Positions 7,845-17,203 are shown, counted from the first letter of the stretch. The stretch is DNA of 64,000 bases from CAJCIS01 sp965276755 (GCA_965276755.1 OZ255625.1:744001-808000), one strand, 5' to 3'. The notes: generated from the letters alone by a model not told the origin. Translations and numbers: made by a program.

Positions 7845-10337
7845 ATGGACAGAAGAGTGCAAGGCACGTCGGGCATTAACGGCCAGTCCGGCCTCAACCC
7901 CACCGCCGGCACGGCCGGCCAGAACGCCGCCGCGACAAACACCGGCAACCCGGACCTGGTGAACACGGCCGAGGCCATCGGCGGCAATGGCGGCGCCGGC
8001 GGCAGCTACAATGGCCCCGGCCAGAACGTGCCCGGCGGCGCCGGCGGCGCGGGCGGCAACGCAGCGGCGATCGCAGACGCCACAACGGCCAACCATCCTT
8101 CCGGCACCAAGGCGAGTGCGGCGGCAACCGGGGGCAATGGCGGCGATGGCGGGGCCACCCTCGCCAATGCCGGGGTGGGAGGCAGCGCGACCGCGCAGGC
8201 CAGCGACAGCAATCGCGCCGGCGCGGCACTTGCCGGTGCCTATGCCACAGGCGGCGACGGCGGCGTATCCACCAGCGCCGTTGGCGCCAACGGAGGTAAC
8301 GCCTCGGCGAACTTTGCCACGGCCGCCGGACCGATCGCCTTTGCCACCGCCATCGGCCGTGGCGGCAACGGCGGCAGCGCGATCCAGGCCAATGGTGCCC
8401 ATGGCGGCAATGGCGGCGTGGCCAGCTACACCAAGGCGGCGGCGGTCGGCACCACCTACGCGCAGGCGGTAAGCCAGCTTTTCGGCGGTAACGGCGGCAA
8501 AGGCGAGGCCCAGGGCGGCGATGGCGCCACGGCGGTGCAGACCAATGCCGTCTGGGGCATCAGCCAGGGCGGCACGCTGGTGCTGGCCCAGCTCGCGCAA
8601 GGCGGCAATGGGGGCGCCAGCGATGGCCTGGGCGGCGCGGGCGGCAGCGCCTCTTCCTCGCTCGCGCTGGATGACACAGCCAAGCCGCTCGGCGCGCAAA
8701 GCCGCGTTATCTCGGCCAGTGTCGACGCTGTCGCGGGCAATGCGGGGGCAGGCGCGGCTGGCGGTACGCCAGGTAACGCCACGGCCATGCTCAGCCTGAT
8801 CGGCAACGCCAGCGCCTCCGCCACCGCGACGGCGCGCGCGCGCGGCGGGTCTGCCGGCGGCCTCGCACCGGTGGCTGGCGGGCTGCAAAACCCGTTTGCA
8901 GGAGGCGGCGCGCGCGCAGATGTAACCGCAACTGGCCGGACGGCATCGGCCAGCGCGTCCGCCTCTGGGGGCACCAGCGATAGCGGCTACGGCAGCAGCC
9001 AAACGGGTGCGGCAGGCGGCATCGCCAGCGGCAGTGCCCACGCAACCGGCATAACCACCGCTGCGGCTTCGTTCAACGCCCAGGGCGGTGCCGGCGGCTT
9101 CGGCCAGGACGGCGCATCGGGTGGCCAGGGTGGGGCCGAGACCATCACCAACGGTGTTGGCGGAACCACGCAGGGCGGCATACTGACGCTGAGCGAGGGC
9201 GCCGTCGGCGGCGCTGGCGGCGTCAGTGATTACGGTCAAGGCGGCGGCGGCGGCGCAGCCAGTGCCGTGCTGAGTTTGGCCGATAGCACCAGCACGGCCA
9301 TCAACGCGTCCACGATCGCCATAGGCGGCGCGGGCGGCAATGGTGGGTTGAGCTGGGGCGAGGGCGGCAACGCCTCGGCCGCCATCGGCGTGCAAGGCAT
9401 CGGCGCCGTCAACGATTACGCCGGCGCCTATGCCGGCGGCAGTTACCGCGCTTTCCCCACGGACCCGAGTGCCACCGCCACTGCGCAGGGCACGGGCACG
9501 ATGGTCAATTCGATGGCGCAGGCGGTAAGCGGCAACAGCTTGCTGGCTCCGGGCGGGACAGCCTTGGCCGAGGCAACCGGTGCCGGCCAAAATGGCACCG
9601 TGCAAGCCGTTGCGGACAGCGGCGCGAGCAACTCGGCCATTTCCATGCCAAGCGTCGATGCCAACGCATCTGCCATGCTCTCGACCGGCGCTACCGCGCT
9701 GGCTTACGTGACCGACGGCAGCGTTGCGCTGCCCTTCACTACCAGCGTGGCATCGGTCGTCACGGCGTTGAACTTGCCTGCAGCGGCCTCGCCGGTAGTG
9801 GCGGAGGCTTTTTCCGCGAACCCAGCCGTCGCCACGGCATTTGGCGCGAGCCCGACGATCCTGTCTCTGGGCGAGATCGGCGGCGGGCACGCAACAGGGG
9901 GCAGCGATACAGAAACGATCACGGCCAATTATGCCGAGAGCGAGAACACGATGCCAAATCCGGGAGAGCTCGTCCTGGGCCTCTATGATGGACAGGCGAC
10001 AGGCAGCGGCGTCACAGCGGTCAGCTTGCTCGTGCAAGGATTGAACCAGACGCTGCTGAGCCTGAGTTTCACCGGCCCGGATGCGGCGTCCCAGGCCGTG
10101 GCTGCCTTTAGCAACAACGCGCTCGACCTGGCTGCCTGGCCGGTCATAGCGCACGATATCGGCAGCGGCATTGATCTGTCCGTGTCGCTCAGCGTCACGA
10201 CCGATCAGGCGGGCGCGGGATTTTACGGCGATTTCATCGTCGGCAACGCGGCGCCCGCAATGTCGGTGCGGTTTGATGACATGCATCCGCACACGACGTC
10301 CGGCCACTTCTTTCCGCCCAATTTGAACGGCATGTGA
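7845..10337 (+). CDS. Large Gly/Ala-rich repeat protein (PGRS-like low complexity)
   Basis: The 830-residue protein is dominated by GGNGG, GGAGG and GGDGG units interspersed with Ala/Ser/Thr-rich stretches (residues ~45-560). A less repetitive C-terminal ~250 residues includes LSLGEIGGGHATGG, LVLGLYDGQAT and FYGDFIVGNAAP. The pattern recalls mycobacterial PE_PGRS repeats in composition only; no PE domain is present. No classical signal peptide is seen at the start (MDRRVQGTSG). AAAGGAGC lies just before the ATG at 7845. It may be exported and form beta-helical surface material (inference). It stands alone between repeats B and A. Confidence 0.75.
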   Translation: MDRRVQGTSGINGQSGLNPTAGTAGQNAAATNTGNPDLVNTAEAIGGNGGAGGSYNGPGQNVPGGAGGAGGNAAAIADATTANHPSGTKASAAATGGNGGDGGATLANAGVGGSATAQASDSNRAGAALAGAYATGGDGGVSTSAVGANGGNASANFATAAGPIAFATAIGRGGNGGSAIQANGAHGGNGGVASYTKAAAVGTTYAQAVSQLFGGNGGKGEAQGGDGATAVQTNAVWGISQGGTLVLAQLAQGGNGGASDGLGGAGGSASSSLALDDTAKPLGAQSRVISASVDAVAGNAGAGAAGGTPGNATAMLSLIGNASASATATARARGGSAGGLAPVAGGLQNPFAGGGARADVTATGRTASASASASGGTSDSGYGSSQTGAAGGIASGSAHATGITTAAASFNAQGGAGGFGQDGASGGQGGAETITNGVGGTTQGGILTLSEGAVGGAGGVSDYGQGGGGGAASAVLSLADSTSTAINASTIAIGGAGGNGGLSWGEGGNASAAIGVQGIGAVNDYAGAYAGGSYRAFPTDPSATATAQGTGTMVNSMAQAVSGNSLLAPGGTALAEATGAGQNGTVQAVADSGASNSAISMPSVDANASAMLSTGATALAYVTDGSVALPFTTSVASVVTALNLPAAASPVVAEAFSANPAVATAFGASPTILSLGEIGGGHATGGSDTETITANYAESENTMPNPGELVLGLYDGQATGSGVTAVSLLVQGLNQTLLSLSFTGPDAASQAVAAFSNNALDLAAWPVIAHDIGSGIDLSVSLSVTTDQAGAGFYGDFIVGNAAPAMSVRFDDMHPHTTSGHFFPPNLNGM

Positions 10338-10378
10338 GTTTGTTTGCAGCTTCCACAGTTCTGCGGAAGGCGAGTGCA

Positions 10379-10448
10379 GATTGGGGGAGATGTGCCATCC
10401 CCCCCAAACCCCCCGTCATTTATTTAAAGGCCGTCATTTATTTAGAGA
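10379..10448. repeat. Repeat A, single copy with duplicated tail
   Basis: TTGGGGGAGATGTGCCATCC, the two C-tracts and GTCATTTATTTA are followed by a second CCGTCATTTATTTA (10431-10444). The tail module alone has been duplicated. Confidence 0.8.
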
Positions 10449-10479
10449 AAGCTGTTGCCATTTCTTCAGCGTGTCCGAC

Positions 10480-11352
10480 CTACGGGCTATGATAATTGCC
10501 CGTCGTGCATCCAGCCAGCAAATTGCTGTAAATCTGCTGCACCGTGTAGCTCGTCTTGCCTGCGGTCAATGTGCCGCTAGAGCCCTCGCACAGATCGCCG
10601 ATCTCATAGCCATCGGTCGTATTCCACGCCTGCGGGTATTTCGGATGGGTGCCCGGGGTCGGGAAATTATCCGTCGTCGCCTCCGCCAGCTCGTGCGAGG
10701 AGACCACGGTGCTATCGGCAAAGGTGTAGCCGCAATCAGGCATTACGCCATAGAAAATGCCGCCGAAATGCGCATCCTTGAAGCCCTCATGATAGGCGCC
10801 GAAGGAACTGCAAGATTGCAAAGAGCCGAGCTTGATCGTAATGCCCGGAGGAAAATACGTCATGTAGAGCGTATTGGCATCCGGTATAGGTAACTTGCCC
10901 GAAGCGATCTGCGCCGACAATTCCTTGCGCACTGCCTTGTCCGTCAGCGTCGTGTGCCCGTTGATGGGCGTAATCACCACCTGCTCGCTGAAGGTGCCGC
11001 GGCCGATCTGCTGGTCGGTGCCCTTGTGGCCGTTAATGCCTGTCAGCGTGGTCGCATACTGCGCCATGATATCGAAGAAGGTGCTGTTGGTGATCGCGGT
11101 GTAGAAGCCGCCGATGCCCGAGACGATCTGCGGGTTGACCTTGCTGCCCCACATCACGCTGACGACCTTGACCGTGGAGAATACCGGCCCGCCATAATAG
11201 TCCATTTCGCCCGTGCCGGCGACGGGCGCGCGCATGCCGTGGGGGAAATGGCCGGGCAGCCACATCGGATGGGGGTCGGCGAAGGCCGAGCCCGCCAGGC
11301 ATCCCAGCACCGTTGCGAGCAATCCCGCTCTCTTGAAACCTGTCTGCGTCAC
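10480..11352 (-). CDS. Secreted protein with HELAEA motif (metalloprotease-like, unassigned)
   Basis: The 290-residue product starts with a clear Sec signal (RAGLLATVLGCLAGSAFA, cleavage near residue 25). The mature part has YYGGPVFSTVKVVSVMWGS and later STVVSSHELAEATTDNFP, then DGYEIGDLCEGSSG. The HELAEA(T)TD segment resembles the zinc-site helix of several secreted bacterial families related to plant EXORDIUM proteins, but the second His of a full HExxH is missing. Two further Cys pairs suggest disulfides. I do not recognise a precise family. It is convergent with the Gly-rich gene and divergent from lnt. Confidence 0.6.
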   Translation of the reverse strand: MTQTGFKRAGLLATVLGCLAGSAFADPHPMWLPGHFPHGMRAPVAGTGEMDYYGGPVFSTVKVVSVMWGSKVNPQIVSGIGGFYTAITNSTFFDIMAQYATTLTGINGHKGTDQQIGRGTFSEQVVITPINGHTTLTDKAVRKELSAQIASGKLPIPDANTLYMTYFPPGITIKLGSLQSCSSFGAYHEGFKDAHFGGIFYGVMPDCGYTFADSTVVSSHELAEATTDNFPTPGTHPKYPQAWNTTDGYEIGDLCEGSSGTLTAGKTSYTVQQIYSNLLAGCTTGNYHSP

Positions 11353-11458
11353 GTTAACCTCACTTTAAGAAGATGGCGGAAATGACCACGCGGCTCCGCG
11401 CCACGCAAGCCATTGTGTGTGTCGCCGCGTTGCTTGACGCACCATTCCAGCCGGCCCA

Positions 11459-13039
11459 ATGCCTGATGCCGAGCAAGGAGGCACGGCCATTCTGCACCGA
11501 TTGCGGCGCCTGACCGGCTGGCGCGCCGACTTGGCCGCGGCCTTGCTCGGCGCCGTAACGGCGCTCGCCTTGCCACCCATTACGTTCGCCCCCGCGTTGC
11601 TGATGGGCTTGCCCGGCCTGCTCGCCTTAATCGATGGCAGCCTAACCTGGCGCGGCGCGGCGCGGCGCGGCTTCGTCTTCGGCGTGGCGCACCACCTGCT
11701 GGGCCTTTACTGGGTCACCGAGGCCGTGCTGGTCGAAGCCGCGCAATTCTGGTGGGCTATCCCGATTGCCGTGCCCACCTTGGCCGCCGCACTCGCCGTC
11801 TTCATCGCCCTGCCTTGCGCCCTCGCCCGGCTGGCCGCTTCGGGTTGGCGGCGCGTTTGCGTACTGGCGGGCGCCTGGGTGCTTGGCGATCTGGGCCGGC
11901 AGTTCGCACTGACCGGCTTTCCATGGAACCCGCTGGGCAGTGCCACCGAAATGCCAGGTCTGCTGGGCCTGGTCTTCATGCAGCCCGCCGCCTGGGTGGG
12001 CGTGGGTGGTCTCACCCTCTTTACCGTGCTTCTTGCCTGCACCCCGGCGCTGGGCCGACGCGCCTTGCTGCCGGCGTTGACAGGCCTGTGCCTGTGGGCC
12101 GCCATCGGCACCACCCTGCTGCACAGGCACGCAGGGCCCGCGCCTTCGCTGGTCGCTGTGCTGATCCAAGGCAATGTCTCCGAAGTCGAGCATCGCGACC
12201 ATTGGCAAGACAGGATTTGGGCCGAGGCCATCTTCGAACGCCATCTTCAATTGACCCGCCAAGGCGTGGCGCAGGCAGCACCTGGCGCCCATGGCGATGC
12301 GATCCTCGTCGTCTGGCCGGAAACCGCGAGTCCTTATTGGCTGCAGCAGGACACGCAGGCACGCCAGGCCGTGGCCGAGGCGGCACTGGGTGCAACGGCC
12401 ACCATTGCCGGGACAGCGCGCCGGGACGGCGATCGCGCCTATAACAGCCTGGTCGCGATCATGCCCGACGGCGGCATCGGCGGCTTCTACGACAAGCACC
12501 ACCTTGTGCCCTATGGCGAGTATTTCCCATCCTACCTGCCCATCCGCCTAGGCGAGCGCGGCTGGGACGCCGGGCCATCGCTCAAGACGCTGCATATCGC
12601 CGGCCTGCCACCGCTCGGTCCGCTGATCTGCTATGAGGCCGCCTTTTCCGCACAAGTCGTGGTGCAGACCGATCGGCCGGCGGCCTTGGTCAATATCACC
12701 AATGACAGTTGGTTCGGCACCTCGGCCGGTCCGCGCCAGCATTTGGCAGCCGCACGCATGCGCGCGGTCGAGGAGGGGCTGCCTCTGATGCGCGCGGCCA
12801 ACACGGGCATATCGGCGATGATCGACGCCCATGGCAGGATAGTCGCCAGCCTTGGACTCGAGCGGCAAGGTGCCGTGGTGGCAGCACTACCCGGTGCCAT
12901 GCCGCGCACGCCCGCCTCGCGCATGGGGCTGGGCGCACCACTTCTTCTGGCGTTGCTCTGCTGCGGCGCAGGTCTCGGAATTGGAGCAAAGCGTCATGTT
13001 TTGGATACGGTTCCGTGGACTAGTCCACAAAAAGACTAA
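11459..13039 (+). CDS. lnt: Apolipoprotein N-acyltransferase
   Basis: Lnt adds the third acyl chain to lipoproteins in the inner membrane. The 526-residue protein has an N-terminal multi-spanning part (about six hydrophobic segments, residues 20-215) and a nitrilase-fold periplasmic domain. The catalytic triad is visible: E288 in WPETASPYW, K346 in YDKHHLVPYGEYFP, and C391 in LICYEAAF. Downstream NITNDSWFG and RAANTGISA are also family marks. Length matches known Lnt. The start has a poor RBS. In many alphaproteobacteria lnt sits beside an XRE regulator, as here (104 nt downstream). Confidence 0.93.
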   Translation: MPDAEQGGTAILHRLRRLTGWRADLAAALLGAVTALALPPITFAPALLMGLPGLLALIDGSLTWRGAARRGFVFGVAHHLLGLYWVTEAVLVEAAQFWWAIPIAVPTLAAALAVFIALPCALARLAASGWRRVCVLAGAWVLGDLGRQFALTGFPWNPLGSATEMPGLLGLVFMQPAAWVGVGGLTLFTVLLACTPALGRRALLPALTGLCLWAAIGTTLLHRHAGPAPSLVAVLIQGNVSEVEHRDHWQDRIWAEAIFERHLQLTRQGVAQAAPGAHGDAILVVWPETASPYWLQQDTQARQAVAEAALGATATIAGTARRDGDRAYNSLVAIMPDGGIGGFYDKHHLVPYGEYFPSYLPIRLGERGWDAGPSLKTLHIAGLPPLGPLICYEAAFSAQVVVQTDRPAALVNITNDSWFGTSAGPRQHLAAARMRAVEEGLPLMRAANTGISAMIDAHGRIVASLGLERQGAVVAALPGAMPRTPASRMGLGAPLLLALLCCGAGLGIGAKRHVLDTVPWTSPQKD

Positions 13040-13064
13040 AAGGTCATCAAAAGCTGAAAGTTAG

Positions 13065-13093
13065 TTGACAATTTAGGGTTGCATCAATAGCCA
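13065..13093 (+). promoter_or_regulatory. Possible promoter for the XRE gene
   Basis: A perfect TTGACA at 13065-13070 is followed after 17 nt by TAGCCA, a weak -10. It lies about 50 nt upstream of the regulator start. Confidence 0.35.
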
Positions 13094-13142
13094 TAGCGCT
13101 TGGCTGAGTGGTTCATGCAGTTCAAGCGAAAGATGTAAACGA

Positions 13143-13607
13143 ATGTCTCGCAATGGTGGATCGGTCGAAGGTGCCCAGGTTGAGGCGGGCGAAAGCCGCC
13201 CCAGTCCGATTGACGTCCATGTGGGATCGCGCATCCGCCTGCGCCGAACGCTAATGGGCATGAGCCAGGAGCGCCTGGGCGACTCGCTCGGGCTGACGTT
13301 CCAGCAAGTCCAGAAATACGAACGCGGCGTTAACCGGGTTGGTGCTTCGCGCCTCTATGATCTCTCTCGTGTGCTGGATGTGCCGATCGCATTCTTTTTT
13401 GACGACATGCCGGAAAACCGGGGCCCTGCCATCGCCGGCGTTGCGGGCTTTGCCGAAAAGCCGGACGGCTATGGCGCGCCGGCCGACGATCCGCTGGCCA
13501 AGCGCGAGACGCTGGAGTTGGTGCGCGCCTATTACCGCATCACCGATGCCGCCGTGCGCAAGCGCGTGTTCGACCTGATTAAATCGATGGGTCCATCCGA
13601 GGCGTGA
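13143..13607 (+). CDS. XRE-family transcriptional regulator
   Basis: The 154-residue protein has a lambda-repressor-type helix-turn-helix at residues ~20-75: GSRIRLRRTLMGMSQERLGD, then LTFQQVQKYERGVNRVGASR. Next is LYDLSRVLDVPIAFFFDDMP, a dimerisation tail common in alphaproteobacterial XRE proteins. The C-terminal part (LAKRETLELVRAYYRITD) is helical. This type is widely conserved next to lnt and metK in the class, suggesting a housekeeping rather than phage role (family knowledge). Confidence 0.85.
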   Translation: MSRNGGSVEGAQVEAGESRPSPIDVHVGSRIRLRRTLMGMSQERLGDSLGLTFQQVQKYERGVNRVGASRLYDLSRVLDVPIAFFFDDMPENRGPAIAGVAGFAEKPDGYGAPADDPLAKRETLELVRAYYRITDAAVRKRVFDLIKSMGPSEA

Positions 13608-13612
13608 GCAGT

Positions 13613-13680
13613 TTTCAGCATTCAGTTGTCAGAGGGCACTCGTCTGACAACTGAAAGCTGACTGCTGACAACTGACTCAC
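13613..13680. repeat. Heptamer-type direct/inverted repeat between convergent genes
   Basis: TTCAGTTGTCAG (13621-13632) and CTGACAACTGAA (13644-13655) form a perfect 12-nt inverted repeat with an 11-nt loop. A further CTGACAACTGA occurs downstream. The gltX stop codon lies inside the left arm. Confidence 0.75.
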
Positions 13681-14998
13681 GCAGCCGGCTAACCACGCGA
13701 TCGCGGCCCATCAGCGGCAACAAAGGCGCCATTTCCGGCCCGTGCGCCTCGCCCGTCAGCGCCAGGCGCAGCGGCATGAACAGCTTCTTGCCGCCGCGTC
13801 CACTGGCTTCCTTCAGCGCGCGCGTCCAGGCCGCGAAGGTCTGCGCGTCCCACGGCTCGGGCGGCAGGGTCTCCAGCGCCTGCCCCAGGAAAGGCCCGTC
13901 CTCCCCGCTCGGGGGCGGCGAGATGTGACCGCCGACTACATCCCACCAATGGCGCGCCTCGCTGAGCAATTCGAGATTGCCGCGCACCGCATCCCAGAAC
14001 GGCGCGGTCGCACCCGGCGGCAGGCGCGGCCGCACATCCTCGAAACGCGCGGCGTGCAGGCTTTGCGCATTCAGGCGCAGCAACTGGGTCATGTCGAAGC
14101 GCGCCGGCGAGCGGGAAAATTTCGTCAGATCAAAATGCTCGGCGAGTGCGGCGATCGGCATGATTTCCGGCGAGAGCGATGAGCCAAGCCGCGCGAGGTA
14201 GGACGCGATCGCTTCGGGCTCCATGCCATCGCCGCGCAGGCTGCGCAGCGACAGACCCTCCAGCCGCTTGGACAATTTGCCGCCGCCGGCATCGACCAGC
14301 AGGGGCAGATGGGCAAAGCCGATGGCCTGCGTCGGGTGGCCGAGCGCACGAAGCAGGTCGATCTGGATGCCCGTATTGGTGATATGATCCTCGCCGCGGA
14401 TGATATGCGTGATGCCCGCTGCGATATCGTCGATGACGCTGGTAAAGGTGTAGAGCGGCGTGCCGTCTGCGCGGATCAGGACGGGGTCGGAGACCGAGGG
14501 CAATTTGACGATGCGCGGACCTAGCACGCCGTCTTGCCACGTGACACTCTCATTGGTGAGCAGGAAGCGCCAATAGGGAGTCTTGCCGCCCGCTTCGGCC
14601 TGCGCGCGCTGGGCTGCGGTCATGTGCAGCATGGCGCGATCGTAAACCGGCGCCTGGCCGCGCTTGAGTCGCATGTCGCGCTTGAAGCGCAGCTCTTCCT
14701 CTGATTCAAAACAGGGATATAGCCGGCCTGCTTCCTTGAGTTTTTCGGCAGCGGCTGCGTAGGCGGGCATGCGATCGGACTGGCGGAAACGTTCGTCCCA
14801 GGTGATGCCGAGCCAGGCGAGATCCTGCTCTATACCGGCTTCGTATTCGGGGCGCGAGCGTTCGGCGTCCGTGTCATCGATACGCAGCAGGAATGTGCCG
14901 GCCTGGCTGCGCGCGAAGAGCGCGTTGGCGAGCGCTATGCGCGCGTTGCCGACGTGGAGATGGCCGGTGGGGCTCGGGGCGAAGCGGACGCGAGTCAA
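13622..14998 (-). CDS. gltX: Glutamyl-tRNA synthetase
   Basis: GltX charges tRNA-Glu. The class I signature is at the start: RFAPSPTGHLHVGNARIA (HIGH-like HVGN). The KMSKS-like site is GGKLSKRLEGLSLRSL. IDDTD and HIIRGEDHITNT are also typical. The start is TTG at 14998; an upstream TTG at 15034 would place family-foreign residues encoded by repeat B in front. No ATG fits. The last ~18 residues are encoded by the heptamer repeat and are unlike GltX C-termini. Length of about 458 aa suits the shorter GltX1/GltX2 forms found in alphaproteobacteria. Confidence 0.92.
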   Translation of the reverse strand: MTRVRFAPSPTGHLHVGNARIALANALFARSQAGTFLLRIDDTDAERSRPEYEAGIEQDLAWLGITWDERFRQSDRMPAYAAAAEKLKEAGRLYPCFESEEELRFKRDMRLKRGQAPVYDRAMLHMTAAQRAQAEAGGKTPYWRFLLTNESVTWQDGVLGPRIVKLPSVSDPVLIRADGTPLYTFTSVIDDIAAGITHIIRGEDHITNTGIQIDLLRALGHPTQAIGFAHLPLLVDAGGGKLSKRLEGLSLRSLRGDGMEPEAIASYLARLGSSLSPEIMPIAALAEHFDLTKFSRSPARFDMTQLLRLNAQSLHAARFEDVRPRLPPGATAPFWDAVRGNLELLSEARHWWDVVGGHISPPPSGEDGPFLGQALETLPPEPWDAQTFAAWTRALKEASGRGGKKLFMPLRLALTGEAHGPEMAPLLPLMGRDRVVSRLRESVVSSQLSVVRRVPSDN

Positions 14999-15000
14999 GG

Positions 15001-15100
15001 AAGAAGGGCCTTCTTTTTTGAAAAAAAGAAGCAAAAAACTTTTGTCTGTAGAGTAAAAGTTTTTTGGTCCTTTTTTTCAAAAAAGGACTGCTTCCTTCCT
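15001..15100. repeat. Repeat B, facing pair abutting gltX
   Basis: A forward copy (15001-15048) and a reverse copy (15054-15100, AAAAGTTTTTTGGTCCTTTT) are almost back to back. The forward copy lies directly upstream of the gltX TTG start; AAGAAGG within it may serve as ribosome-binding site. Confidence 0.8.
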
Positions 15101-15101
15101 T

Positions 15102-15458
15102 TCATTCTTCTTCTCCCCTCCGTGGATCAAGCGCCCGCCAATCCCGCTCATCCTCCCGCGCCGGACAATCCGCAAAATCCGCCAATTCATTGGCGCTGCG
15201 CCACCCCTGCTCCGCCGCATCGATCACGCACGCATCCTCGCCAAAGGCAAACCACCTATCCAGCACTTGGCGCGCGCTCATGCCCGGCTCGCGGCAATGC
15301 TCGATGCTGTCGCGTACATAGGCGCGCGCGAAGGCGTTGGCCAGCATCAGCGTGGCAAAGCCGCCGATCTCCTCGGTGATGTTGTCTTCAGCGCCGCCGG
15401 AGAGATCGAGGATGCGCACGCGCCACCCGCCGTCGGGCGCGAACAGATCCTCGCTCAT
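15102..15458 (-). CDS. Conserved hypothetical protein downstream of nadE
   Basis: The 118-residue acidic product (MSEDLFAPDGGWRVRILDLS) is not recognised. It has an alpha-helical middle (ATLMLANAFARAYVRDSIEH) and a Trp-rich end, with no signal or membrane segment. Its ATG overlaps the nadE stop (ATGA), so it is translationally coupled and probably co-expressed. A similar-sized hypothetical at 59031 has the same style (short acidic domain handling a window of fields such as ALVIRRFGEDDP), but no clear homology is visible. Confidence 0.7.
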   Translation of the reverse strand: MSEDLFAPDGGWRVRILDLSGGAEDNITEEIGGFATLMLANAFARAYVRDSIEHCREPGMSARQVLDRWFAFGEDACVIDAAEQGWRSANELADFADCPAREDERDWRALDPRRGEEE

Positions 15459-17119
15459 GACGCCAATTCCGTATAGCCGTTAGTAATGGGGTATCGCCTG
15501 TCACGGCCAAAGGCGCGCGCCGTTATCTTCACGCCCGGGGGCGCCTGACGGCGCTTGTATTCGGCGCGGTCCAGCATTTTCCAGACGCGCAGGATGGTGG
15601 CGCGGTCGTAGCCCTCGGCCACGAGGTCGGAGACGGATTTCTCGCCTTCGATGAGACCGGATAGGATTGCGTCCAGCACGTCGTAAGGCGGCAGCGAGTC
15701 CTGGTCCGTCTGATCGGGTTTCAATTCAGCACTGGGCGGCTTGGTAATGACGCGCTCCGGCATGACAGGACCCGCGGGGCCTTGTGCGCCGCGCGGCACA
15801 TGCGCGTTGCGCCATTGGCTGAGCGCAAATACGAAGGTCTTGTAGACGTCCTTCAGGACCGAGTAGCCGCCGCACATGTCACCGTAGAGTGTCGCGTAGC
15901 CAACCGACATCTCGCTCTTGTTGCCCGTCGTCAGCACCATGTGGCCGAATTTGTTCGACAGCGCCATCAGGATCAGGCCCCGCGCGCGCGACTGGATGTT
16001 CTCTTCTGTGATGTCGGCCTGCGTGTCGGCAAAGGCCGGTGCCAGCGCCTCGCCGAACGCGTTCATCGCACCGGCAATAGGGATCGTGTCGCAGACAATC
16101 CCCAACAGGCGCGCGCATTCCGCCGCGTCTTGCAGACTCTCGGCGCTGGTATAGGGGCTTGGCAGCATAAAGGCGCGCACGCGCGCGGCGCCGAGTGCAT
16201 CAACGGCAATAGCCGCCGATATGGCGCTGTCGATGCCGCCGGACAGGCCGAGTATCACGCCGGGAAATCCGTTCTTGCCCACATAATCGCGCAAGCCGAG
16301 TATCAGGCAGCGATAGACCTCTTCCATCGGATCGGGTTCCGGCGGCAATTCCAGTTGCGTGCAGACCAGTTTTTCGCCCACATGCTGCCATTCGGTGAGC
16401 ACCACCGCTTCCTCGAAACTCGGCAGCACGGCGGCCAACGTGCGGTCGGCGTTGAGCACGAAACTCGCGCCATCGAAGACCAGTTCGTCCTGCCCGCACA
16501 CCTGACCGAGAAAGACGAAGGGCAGTCCCGTTTCCACCACGCGCATCAGCGCCAATTGCACGCGCTTGCCGGACTTGCCGTCCTCGAACGGGCTGCCGTT
16601 GATGGAGAGCAGCACTTGCGCGCCGGTTTCGGCCAGCGTTTCGCACACGGCGGGAAACCACCAATCCTCGCAGATCATCAGCCCTATGCGCGTGCCGCGG
16701 AACACGACGGGGCCGGGTGACGGCCCGGCATCGAAGACGCGCTTGTCGTCGAATACGCCGTAATTGGGCAATTCGTGCTTGGCGCGGCGGGCGGTGATCT
16801 GCCCGCCATCCATGAGGAACGCGGCGTTGTAGATAGCGGCACCCTCGGCCCAAGGGCCGCCGACGATCAGGCCGGGTCCGCCATCTTTCGTGTCGGCGGC
16901 GAGTTCTTCGAGTGCGGCGGTGCAGCGCGCCACGAACGACGCTTTGCGGACAAGGTCCTCGGGCGGATAGCCGGCGATGGAGAATTCGGGGGTGACGACC
17001 AGGTCAGCGCCCATGGCCGCCGCCTCGCCGCGGGCGGCGCGGATTCGGGCGAGATTGCGGTCGATCCGGCCTTCGTGCGGGTTTAGCTGGGCGAGGGCTA
17101 TGCGAAGCAGCGGGGCCAT
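15455..17119 (-). CDS. nadE: Glutamine-dependent NAD+ synthetase
   Basis: NadE converts deamido-NAD to NAD with glutamine as nitrogen donor. The 554-residue protein has an N-terminal nitrilase-type glutaminase: VTPEFSIAGYPPEDL (Glu), AKHELPNYGVFDDKRVF (Lys), LMICEDWWFP (Cys). The C-terminal synthetase has the PP-loop LGLSGGIDSA and TTGNKSEMSVGYATLYGD. ATG at 17119 aligns with family N-termini (MAPLLRIALAQLNP); an upstream in-frame start adds unlike residues. It overlaps the next gene by 4 nt. Confidence 0.95.
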   Translation of the reverse strand: MAPLLRIALAQLNPHEGRIDRNLARIRAARGEAAAMGADLVVTPEFSIAGYPPEDLVRKASFVARCTAALEELAADTKDGGPGLIVGGPWAEGAAIYNAAFLMDGGQITARRAKHELPNYGVFDDKRVFDAGPSPGPVVFRGTRIGLMICEDWWFPAVCETLAETGAQVLLSINGSPFEDGKSGKRVQLALMRVVETGLPFVFLGQVCGQDELVFDGASFVLNADRTLAAVLPSFEEAVVLTEWQHVGEKLVCTQLELPPEPDPMEEVYRCLILGLRDYVGKNGFPGVILGLSGGIDSAISAAIAVDALGAARVRAFMLPSPYTSAESLQDAAECARLLGIVCDTIPIAGAMNAFGEALAPAFADTQADITEENIQSRARGLILMALSNKFGHMVLTTGNKSEMSVGYATLYGDMCGGYSVLKDVYKTFVFALSQWRNAHVPRGAQGPAGPVMPERVITKPPSAELKPDQTDQDSLPPYDVLDAILSGLIEGEKSVSDLVAEGYDRATILRVWKMLDRAEYKRRQAPPGVKITARAFGRDRRYPITNGYTELAS

Positions 17120-17154
17120 CGGGCGGAAGCTAGGCAGGCCGGGCAAGTGAAGCA

Positions 17155-17203
17155 AGGTTGGGGGAGCAGTGCCTGCCCCCCCAAACCCCCCGTCTTCATT
17201 GAA
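17155..17203. repeat. Repeat A, single copy; mntH ends inside it
   Basis: TTGGGGGAGCAGTGCCTGCC, C-tracts and CCCCCCGTCTTCATT. The mntH stop TGA (17196-17198) lies in the tail of the copy. Confidence 0.8.

Noticed and set aside
7683..10307. An 874-codon open frame antisense to the Gly-rich gene
   Set aside because: It mirrors the GGC-rich codons of the real gene (Gly/Ala repeats read backwards give Ala/Arg-rich nonsense), lacks an RBS, and shows no family pattern.
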